64,000 nt of DNA from positions 2,976,001 through 3,040,000 of the forward strand of contig JAPFFF010000017.1 in assembly GCA_039105265.1 (NCBI GenBank), written 5' to 3'. The DNA is from Tritrichomonas musculus (taxonomy: Eukaryota > Parabasalia > Tritrichomonadida > Tritrichomonadidae). Below the pieces are notes generated by a model. That model searched no databases. It was not told the origin of the DNA and saw only the letters and a list, made by a program, of their open reading frames with translations. Within the stretch, counting starts at the first letter, position 1. Every line of letters begins with the position of its first letter. Shown here in pieces: positions 55,363 through 62,530 of the stretch. The position numbers and the translations under genes were made by a program.

Positions 55363-55920
55363 TTAGATACACATTTTAGTTGAAATTCCGTATCTTACTA
55401 ACTGACTATAAATATCATTAAAACATATTTTTAAATCTAATGCTTTATCATCTTTGGTAACTAATATTCGTTGTATTTTCATGTACTTTGTATTTGATAA
55501 GCAGCCTGTACAACCTTCTTCTTCATCTATGACCAGCTCGACTTTGTCAGCTCTTGTTAAAATTTTTATTAGTTCCATCAGTGAATTACTATGACAAACA
55601 AGATAGTTGTTAACTCTAAGGGGATTAAGTTCATAAATGTTTAACAATGTTTCAAGGAATTTGTTTTTGATTTCCATGTTCTCAAGTTCGTTTGTAAGAA
55701 GACTTATTTGTGGTTGTAATGGAGATTGAACACTCTCCCCAATTGGAGTAAAATTTATGTTTCTTTCTTGAGGTTGTACACTTGCGTAAGTCTGTAAAGG
55801 AGGAACATTAGGGTACTGTGGTGGTTTTATTTTTATATTCACATTAGTGTTTTGTTCTTGTTTACAACTACTATCGTTTTCACTTGATAAGATTCTTGCT
55901 CTATGCAATACGTTTGACAT
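55363..55920 (-). CDS. P196-like protein of F (185 aa)
   Basis: Homologous to P196: RARILSSENDSSCKQEQNTN start, Pro/Gln-rich linker, ELENMEIKNKFLETLLNIYE helix, CTGCLSN motif, YSQLVRYGIS end. The start at 55920 (MSNVLHRARIL) is chosen because it fits A and B and avoids overlap with the preceding gene; 55950 is the longer option. Confidence 0.75.
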   Translation of the reverse strand: MSNVLHRARILSSENDSSCKQEQNTNVNIKIKPPQYPNVPPLQTYASVQPQERNINFTPIGESVQSPLQPQISLLTNELENMEIKNKFLETLLNIYELNPLRVNNYLVCHSNSLMELIKILTRADKVELVIDEEEGCTGCLSNTKYMKIQRILVTKDDKALDLKICFNDIYSQLVRYGISTKMCI

Positions 55921-55939
55921 TTCAATGTGATTAAAACAT

Positions 55940-56173
55940 CTATTGTTCATTATTGGTTAGTTCTCTTAGTTCAGTTTCAAGTTTGGCTACTTTTTCTTTC
56001 AATGAATTGATGTCTTCTATAAGGCTTTCTCTAATGGCTAATCCATTTGAACCCAACATTCCTGTTTTTACATTATTAAGATGCTGCTTGGTTTCATATA
56101 CTCTTTCTTTCAATGATCGCTTTATTTGCTTCAATTGAGGTATTTCCTTCTTATATTCGTTCAAATCTGTCAT
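55940..56173 (-). CDS. P75-like coiled-coil protein of F (77 aa)
   Basis: It matches P75 (EYKKEIPQLKQIKRSLKERV, GMLGSNGLAIRESLIEDINS). In A/B/D/E it is the outermost gene next to the TIR. Here it is internal, directly after P196-like, which shows that F's gene order differs. It diverges from P77-like with a 15-bp gap. Confidence 0.75.
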   Translation of the reverse strand: MTDLNEYKKEIPQLKQIKRSLKERVYETKQHLNNVKTGMLGSNGLAIRESLIEDINSLKEKVAKLETELRELTNNEQ

Positions 56174-56188
56174 TTACTTACTATTAAA

Positions 56189-56422
56189 ATGAGTAATTAT
56201 GAACAAAGGAGAACCTTACATGATGACAAACATCAAAATCATTTTGACAAACAGAGACTCAAACAACAAAAAGAAAGGACAAGAATTAATTCACAGCCAA
56301 CGGTTAAGAAGTATGAGGAGAAAGGTAATATTAATCATGAACCACCAGCAAAAACAACAAAGCCACTGAATTATCATTTGCTTACACTTAACCATTCAAC
56401 AATTTCGATGAACAATTTCTAA
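56189..56422 (+). CDS. P77-like basic protein of F (77 aa)
   Basis: It matches P77 (RRTLHDDKHQNHFDKQRLK, EKGNINHEPPAKTTKPLNYH). The ATG at 56189 is chosen; the frame is open upstream but has no ATG there. It is followed by the HNH cassette and not by P158 as in other elements. Confidence 0.72.
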   Translation: MSNYEQRRTLHDDKHQNHFDKQRLKQQKERTRINSQPTVKKYEEKGNINHEPPAKTTKPLNYHLLTLNHSTISMNNF

Positions 56423-56500
56423 AAGGTTATCAGGTTATTTTTAACCATTATTTTATACCCTTTTATTTTTTCATAATTTTTTATTCGATATTTACATAAA
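56421..56500 (+). repeat. Cassette border block, copy 1 (F)
   Basis: About 80 bp, starting AAAAGGTTATCAGGTTATTT and ending CGATATTTACATAAA, just before the HNH gene. It is repeated at 57160-57239 before the 333-aa gene. Confidence 0.8.
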
Positions 56501-56506
56501 ATACAA

Positions 56507-57110
56507 ATGACAGAAATATCAGAATTTGTTACACTCGTTGATCATGATGCTTATGAAATATTATCGACTTACCCACATACCATTAGAAGGAAAGACAATC
56601 ATCATGTATGTAGTGAAACAGTAAGAAATGATGGTTATATAAGAGTAACTCTTAATGGAAAACTATATTATAAGCATCGCCTTGTTGCTTCACAGTTTAT
56701 CGAAAATCCAAACAACCTTTCTGACGTCGATCACATTAATCATGATAGAACCGATAATAGAATAGAGAATTTGAGGTGGGTCTCTCACTCAGAAAATCAA
56801 TTTAAATAAATCATATTATAAAGGAGTCCAATACGAATTTGTTGATGATATACCTGACGAAGCAATAAAGGTTTTGTTTTATGAAACTCGTACAGAGCAC
56901 CACGACTTTGAGGAAGATCGATACTATTATTATCATGATGATGAAAACAATAAAGATATCTTCTATGGAAAGATGACTGATAAACTCTATAGAATCATGC
57001 ACATAAACATCAACAAAAACAATACACAATACATTAGTATGAAAGACACCAATAATAAGAAAGTTGGTGTGGTCATCAATCGTTTTAAACATCAACACTC
57101 ATTAGATTAG
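56507..57110 (+). pseudogene. HNH homing-type endonuclease gene of F, broken
   Basis: It is homologous along its length to the 213-aa HNH protein of A, including the core YYKHRLVASQF ... VDHINHDRTDNRIENLRW. About one break. It is located between P77-like and the 333-aa gene, a different place from A, bracketed by the direct border blocks. Confidence 0.8.
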
Positions 57111-57159
57111 ACCAAAAAACTTTACTTATATTTTTGTGTTTGATTCAATAATTTTCTCC

Positions 57160-57239
57160 AAAAGGTTATCAGGTTATTTTTACCCCAATTTCTGTACCCT
57201 TTTATTTTTTCATAATTTTTTATTCGATATTTACATAAA
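57160..57239 (+). repeat. Cassette border block, copy 2 (F)
   Basis: Direct repeat of 56421-56500. Its first 40 bp (57160-57199) also occur inverted after the 333-aa gene, at 58249-58288. Confidence 0.82.
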
Positions 57240-57244
57240 CAATA

Positions 57245-58246
57245 ATGCTTGCCCAAACCAACCAAACAGAACTTCATATAGCTGAATACCTTGTTAATTT
57301 AATACCAAAACCAATAAAGGAAGTGAATGATGTTGTAGAAATGCATTATGATATATATGGGAACCCTATTGAGCCTCTTGTCAAAGTTAGTTGCGAAAAG
57401 GAATTGACTATGAAGAGAAGAATTATGTACGATCTATTGAATAACAACTATGATTCCTCTTTCTATGATGTTAAACACAAACATAACAACAAATATATCA
57501 AAGACGTCTTTACAATGATATCGAGTTTACCAAAATTAGATGCAATCTCTCAGACAAAACCAATTGAAGCAACGTTTGATGAGATACCAGTAAGACAAAC
57601 TGATAATGGAGACATAAAGAAGTTCCTTCGTAAGATGAACGTGAAGTTTCTTGGTTATTATTGTGACCATAATGCTGTTAATGAAAAATGTGATAAGGTG
57701 GTAATGAATACAAGTGGTCTAATGGAAAGTGAGACATTTGAAGAATACAAACAATTTATAGAACGTTATGCTAGTTGTATATATGATGTATTTACTTATT
57801 ATTGGTACGACCTTGAAAACAATAATGCACTGCGCAGTGAGATTAATGAATTGCATGCTGACTATAGCACGTTAATGAAGATGAGACTCTGTATAAACAA
57901 ACTTAACACAAAAATATATAACATCAATTCTCAATCCAATAAACGTTGTAGTAGATGCGAGTCCATGCAGAAGCTGTATGAATATACTCTTCGTGAAGTA
58001 CAAAGAATGCGATCAGAACAAGAGGAACTAGACAGACAATTTAACGAAACTGATTATGATATGGCCAAGTTTATGCAAAACAATTACCCAAACATTGATA
58101 GGTTCTTGCTGAAGGATGTTCAACAAAGATACAGTAAAGAATTCGGTCAAAAACTTACCTTTGCGCAATTAACAGAGAAGATTGAACAAACAGGCAAATG
58201 GGTAATAACTAAGACACATAATGTTCCATATGTCAATAGAAAGTAA
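57245..58246 (+). CDS. 333-aa protein of F, unknown
   Basis: No family recognised. Features: His/Cys motifs in the middle (YYCDHNAVNEKCDK), a coiled coil around residues 200-270 with a CSRCE pair, and a C-terminal ~60 residues (IDRFLLKDVQQRYSKEFGQK, then LTEKIEQTGKWVITKTH) that look like a winged-helix DNA-binding domain. It is bracketed by 40-bp inverted repeats and absent from A, B, D and E, so it is an accessory cassette. Confidence 0.7.
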   Translation: MLAQTNQTELHIAEYLVNLIPKPIKEVNDVVEMHYDIYGNPIEPLVKVSCEKELTMKRRIMYDLLNNNYDSSFYDVKHKHNNKYIKDVFTMISSLPKLDAISQTKPIEATFDEIPVRQTDNGDIKKFLRKMNVKFLGYYCDHNAVNEKCDKVVMNTSGLMESETFEEYKQFIERYASCIYDVFTYYWYDLENNNALRSEINELHADYSTLMKMRLCINKLNTKIYNINSQSNKRCSRCESMQKLYEYTLREVQRMRSEQEELDRQFNETDYDMAKFMQNNYPNIDRFLLKDVQQRYSKEFGQKLTFAQLTEKIEQTGKWVITKTHNVPYVNRK

Positions 58247-58248
58247 TG

Positions 58249-58288
58249 GGGTACAGAAATTGGGGTAAAAATAACCTGATAACCTTTT
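58249..58288 (-). repeat. Cassette border block, inverted copy (F)
   Basis: A 40-bp exact-looking inverted match to 57160-57199, so the 333-aa gene is bracketed by inverted repeats. It lies between two convergent genes, where it could also act as a shared 3' signal. Confidence 0.8.
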
Positions 58289-58303
58289 GGCTTAAAAACC
58301 TCA

Positions 58304-58684
58304 TCAATATTTTTGTAGTTCATTAATTACTTTAACAACAGCATTTACAGCATTCTTTATTTCCTCTATCTTTGCTTTCATACTTGCAATATCAGCTTTG
58401 ACAGACTCGATAGCGATTTCCCATAAAGGTTGTTCATCGTCTTTCTGAACAGTTACTTTCTTCAAACACACTTCACCACCTTTAATTTTACCATCAACTT
58501 TGTTACAATTTTTCTTAGTGATTCTATAAACGCTTCCATCAGGTACTTCAATCTTGTAAAGCTTATTCAAGAGTTGTGTAGTTTGTTTCTCCATTTCTTC
58601 TTTGTGATCACGATAGTAAGCATCGAACTCAATAATAGATTTAAAAGATTTTGTTTCTTCTTGTACTTCATTAATTACTTTCAT
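58304..58684 (-). CDS. P158-like protein of F (126 aa)
   Basis: A shorter member of P158: FKSIIEFDAYYRDHKEEMEKQ, LLNKLYKIEV, KKNCNKVDGKIKGGEVCLKK, then a short coiled coil. It lacks about 30 C-terminal residues compared with B. It follows P84-like on the same strand, as in the other elements. Confidence 0.72.
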   Translation of the reverse strand: MKVINEVQEETKSFKSIIEFDAYYRDHKEEMEKQTTQLLNKLYKIEVPDGSVYRITKKNCNKVDGKIKGGEVCLKKVTVQKDDEQPLWEIAIESVKADIASMKAKIEEIKNAVNAVVKVINELQKY

Positions 58685-58720
58685 TGCCTTTTAATCCTCA
58701 CCAAAAATAGTTATAAGCCT

Positions 58721-58942
58721 TTATTTTACTTCATCTATGATTGACTTACCGATATTAAGCCCTTTGTCAATGGTATTTACAAATCCATTCACTCCTGGTA
58801 TATACTCTAAAGCGGGCTTAACTTTCTCAAAAATCTCCTTTACTTTAGGAAGAGCTTTTATAGCCTTTACTGCTAAGCCTTTTATTTTTCCACCAACACT
58901 CTTCACTGCATTTTTCAGTTTCTTCCAAATTCCTGCTGCCAT
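58721..58942 (-). CDS. P84-like amphipathic protein of F (73 aa)
   Basis: MAAGIWKKLKNAVKSVGGKI, then EYIPGVNGFVNTIDKG: the same basic amphipathic helix and PGV core as P84. Sequence is diverged, but the helical pattern is kept, which supports a membrane-active role (inferred). It diverges from the MCP gene. Confidence 0.72.
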   Translation of the reverse strand: MAAGIWKKLKNAVKSVGGKIKGLAVKAIKALPKVKEIFEKVKPALEYIPGVNGFVNTIDKGLNIGKSIIDEVK

Positions 58943-58985
58943 TTGTTTTCTTCTTCAGTAAATAATTTGTTTTATTAACTGTTAA

Positions 58986-60598
58986 ATGTTATATCGCAAC
59001 GAAAGAGCACATAATTACAAAATAGAAGCAGGTAATGTACTTGATACTTTCAATCAGATGAGATCAATGATAAATAAAAATGATGGTACACGCTCATTCT
59101 CATTCAGAACTGTTGACTGTCATGACCAGCCAGCCCCATTTCATCAAGGCCAATACAGTCAAATTTCTCTTACACACCCTGATCATTTCATTAGTGATGT
59201 TGATAAAGGATTCCTTACCTTCCATGTCAAACTTGATTTACAGCTCAATACTGACCTCAGCAAACTCCAACAGATTGATGATCCAAACAATTTCTATAAG
59301 CTCTTTGTTGGACTCAAATCTTCTAACCAATTGTTCGATAGATTGGAAATTCTTCATAATAATGTCAATGTTGGATATCAACAAAATGAATGCGTACGAG
59401 AAGGTTTCCTCTATTCTGCTGTGAAACCAGAAACAGAAAAGAAGCGAAGAAGATTTGTTCACAGTCTCTGGGAAAATGTAGCTTCATACTCACAAACAGT
59501 AGCGGGAACATATGTCAATCTCAACAATTTCAAAGAAAATGGTAAAACTTCTGTTGATTTCGATCTTAATGTTCCTTTTGATGATCTTCTTGCACTGCAG
59601 GCATTTGATCTCTTCCCTAATGGAATCATAGGTGATCTCTCTATAAGATTCCAAGTAACTCCAGCAGGTTTGGTTTGGGCAGCTATAGATCCTTACACTG
59701 TTGCAGAGACAAAAGCTTTCCTCGAAGATAATGAAAGTGTGAGCACAGAGGAACTTGATAAACTTAAACAAATTACGGTTCACGGGCATCTCAAACATCA
59801 ATTTACACAAATTGGAAATGAAGCAGTGATTCCTGGTCCTGGCAAAGAACCTTCTCCTGACCCTGATCCTTCACCTTCTCCTTCACCTTCTCCTGATCCT
59901 GATCCTACCCCTACTCCTGTCAAGTATAAGATTCAATATAGAATAGGAGAGCAATGGGATAATGATGATGGAAGTACTGGTTACACTGATATTCTTACAG
60001 ATTTGGAATTCTATTTCAGCTATACTACAGAGGAATTTGCTGAGTTTGGTCTTCAACCTTCTGCTAGTGATGAAGAAATTTGTGTTCACAATCCTGCTGT
60101 AACATTACCACCATTAAATCATGCTGACAAAAATGGACGTTATTATGCTTGGCAAATTGTAAAGACCCCTGTTGTTAGTGCTCATCAAACATTACAAGCT
60201 TTGCACGAAGCTAAAGCTCAAGTACTGAAAGAAACTTATTCCTCACAGCCTGCTACCCTCACTGTAAACAGAATGACAATTACGTTATGCAAGTCCAATA
60301 TGCAAGGTTTTGGAGTTTGTGAAGCTACAAGGCACGGTATAGAAGAAATATTGTCAAAGGGTGTTATAATTCCATCACAGAAAGTAGATTATCATTCATT
60401 TCCAATAGCACCAGCAGCAAACGGTATCAAGTCTACTCTCAATATTCCTCTTATAAATGTTACTACACTTTCTATCATGTTTCCTAAACATCATAATGAT
60501 CTTACAGTTTTTGAGAATCCTGTTTATTCAAATTGCTATCTAAATATTGGTGGTAAGAATTTTCCTGATGAAAATGTTTCTACAATTGGAGCAAGGTT
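58986..60598 (+). pseudogene. MCP: Major capsid protein gene of F (interrupted by E)
   Basis: It matches B's capsid protein up to NVSTIGAR, where element E enters. Conserved blocks are DGTRSFSFRTVDCHDQPAPF, LTHPDHFISDVDKGFLTFHV, NVPFDDLLALQAFDLFPNG and KHHNDLTVFENPVYSN. The variable region (~275-400) starts with a long Pro-Ser-Asp linker and is longer than in B or D. GATC is frequent here, whereas homologous sites in B, D and E use GACC or other codons. Confidence 0.87.
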
Positions 60599-61355
60599 AG
60601 AGAGTATTATTGTGTAAATGGACGGTCAGATAAATTGATGTTCTAGATTGACGGTCGCCACATTAAATTTAATATCTTTGATTTTTTAATTTAATTTTTT
60701 ATCGTTTATGAAAGTAATGTATTATGTTGATGATGGGGTTCGTGTATTTTACACACCGAAGAAACGCTTAAATATGTGGGATAAGTCAATTAAAGAATTC
60801 TTGACGAAAATCAATAATGACAAGGAATTTGCCTTGAAGCGTTGCAATTATAAAGCCACCAAAGAACAATTTGATGAATTCTTTAATGAATATGATTGTG
60901 AGATATACACATATCCTAAAGACATGATGATTATTGAATTCGTTCGATTTTATAGAAGAAATGAACCCGAACGTGTAATGTTAGCTTCTATCAATGACTT
61001 CTTTAATCATCCGAATAAAAGATTTCGTAAAATACCAATTCGTAAGGGAAACGCAACGAATAAATAAATGAATTGCTTTATTAATGTTTTATTTTTGGAC
61101 GGTCAGATAAAAATTGAGATTGACGGTCGCCACTTTTGAATCTTCATCTTTGAATTTACATCTTTGAACTTGTTTTAGTAGTATATATGAGTCGGTTTCC
61201 GTCAGGCTAAAGCCCACCGTCAACACGACTAATGAATAAAAATAATATGAACTCATTTAATGATTACCATCAATTGATGTTCATTTATTGGACAACTCAT
61301 TTAATTCATTCTCAAGTTGATGAACTTTATTTTTGAGACTGTTGATGTCTTCAAT
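60599..61355. repeat. Left TIR of E, with a gene inside
   Basis: ~757 bp, from AGAGAGTATTATTGTG to the P75 tail. It is near-identical to A's right TIR (34983-35739), inverted. It holds the 119-aa gene between direct repeats (60620-60661, 61097-61133), the inner AGTAGTATATA motif (61177-61187) and the nested hairpin. Confidence 0.82.
60708..61067 (+). CDS. TIR-borne 119-aa protein of E
   Basis: Identical protein to the copy in A's right TIR, with the TKEQFDEFFNEYDC core. Identity between two elements in different nests points to recent spread or gene conversion of the ends. It is preceded by a T/A-rich leader. Confidence 0.75.
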   Translation: MKVMYYVDDGVRVFYTPKKRLNMWDKSIKEFLTKINNDKEFALKRCNYKATKEQFDEFFNEYDCEIYTYPKDMMIIEFVRFYRRNEPERVMLASINDFFNHPNKRFRKIPIRKGNATNK

Positions 61356-61508
61356 AAGAGACTCACGAACGGCAAGACCATCAGAGCCCAACATTCCTGA
61401 TTTGATATTGTTGAGACATTGTTTGTAATCATAACACTTTTCTTTTAATCCTCGTTTGATTCGTTTTAATTCTGGTATTTCTTTCTTGTATTCTGTTAGT
61501 TCACTCAT
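61281..61508 (-). CDS. P75 coiled-coil protein of E
   Basis: 75 aa, identical to D's copy. Its 3' third lies in the TIR. Confidence 0.75.
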   Translation of the reverse strand: MSELTEYKKEIPELKRIKRGLKEKCYDYKQCLNNIKSGMLGSDGLAVRESLIEDINSLKNKVHQLENELNELSNK

Positions 61509-61522
61509 TTAATAATAATTAA

Positions 61523-61756
61523 ATGTCTGTTATTAATCAATTAAGAACCGTTCATGACGATAAACATAAAAACCATTTTGATAGATTACAGTTAACGATG
61601 CAAAAGAATAGAACAAAAATAAATTCAGCACCAACAGTGAAATGTTATAATGAAAAAGGTAATGTATTTCATGAACCCCCACCAAAAACGACTAAATCAT
61701 TAAATCATCATGATTCACTTAATCATTCGGTGGTTGTCAGGAGCAACAACATTTAA
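61523..61756 (+). CDS. P77 basic protein of E
   Basis: 77 aa, identical to D's copy; it overlaps P158 by 42 bp at the 3' end. Confidence 0.72.
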   Translation: MSVINQLRTVHDDKHKNHFDRLQLTMQKNRTKINSAPTVKCYNEKGNVFHEPPPKTTKSLNHHDSLNHSVVVRSNNI

Positions 61757-62191
61757 AATGTATTCATTAATGACTTTTGATTGTTGGTCAACAACATTTG
61801 AAAGCTTATTGATATGGTCTTCAAGTATTTTATTTTTGTTGTTCAATTGATTGATTTGCTCAGTGAGTTCGTTTAATGATTCCTTCATTATTGATATATC
61901 AGCTTTGATGTTGTCGTTTTCGAGTGTTTTAGTGATTGTGTTCCCAACTTTCTTCAAATAAATGTCTCCATCACATCGTTTACCATCTTTGCAATTACGT
62001 TTAGTGATTTTGTATTCATTGCCGTCATTAGTGATGATTTTATATATCTTGTTCAAATAGTTTGTCGTTTGTGTTTTCATTTGCTCGATATTCTTTTGAT
62101 AGAACAAATTGAACTCTTCAACTGATTTAAACACTTTTGATTCATTAATGTTTTCGTTTATTACTTTAAGTTCATTGATGTTATCATTCAT
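61715..62191 (-). CDS. P158 coiled-coil protein of E
   Basis: 158 aa, a few residues different from D (for example LNELTEQINQ for LNEFTEQINQ), with several silent changes. This shows that D and E are separate copies and not an assembly duplicate. Confidence 0.75.
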   Translation of the reverse strand: MNDNINELKVINENINESKVFKSVEEFNLFYQKNIEQMKTQTTNYLNKIYKIITNDGNEYKITKRNCKDGKRCDGDIYLKKVGNTITKTLENDNIKADISIMKESLNELTEQINQLNNKNKILEDHINKLSNVVDQQSKVINEYILNVVAPDNHRMIK

Positions 62192-62221
62192 TTGTATTCA
62201 ATTTAAAACGTTTCATTATAT

Positions 62222-62476
62222 TTACCCAACTTTATCCAAAATTGATTTACCAACTTTACCAGCTGTATCAGCATAACTGAGACCTCTATCAACGAAATCA
62301 ACAACTTGACCGACACCAGGAATGAGACCAGTAATTGGTTTGACTCTATCAATGATTTGCCTTCCAACGTTAACAACTTGAGGAAGCTTTTCAACGACTT
62401 TCTTTGCTGTGTCTTTGACTGTTTTGGCAAACTTAGTAAAACCGTTCTTTATCTTCTTGAATATACCTATACCCAT
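62222..62476 (-). CDS. P84 small amphipathic protein of E
   Basis: 84 aa, identical to D's copy: basic amphipathic start and LIPGVGQVVDFVDRG core. Confidence 0.72.
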   Translation of the reverse strand: MGIGIFKKIKNGFTKFAKTVKDTAKKVVEKLPQVVNVGRQIIDRVKPITGLIPGVGQVVDFVDRGLSYADTAGKVGKSILDKVG

Positions 62477-62530
62477 ATTTTAAGAGTAAATAAAAGAGAT
62501 AATATATTGATTCTTTTTATTAAATCATAA

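Larger units (their letters stand above)
52273..60598. mobile_element. Polinton/Maverick F, divergent lineage, left part
   Basis: F starts AGTAGTAATGGTCTGTG inside the fibre gene of D, with TAGGTT (52267-52272) as the candidate target duplication. It carries a 230-aa and a 132-aa cassette, P152-like, ATPase, P196-like, P75-like, P77-like, HNH, a 333-aa gene, P158-like, P84-like and MCP, where element E interrupts it. Proteins are clearly homologous to those of A/B/D but well diverged. Gene order differs, and GATC is frequent, unlike in its neighbours. About one break is visible besides E. Confidence 0.85.
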
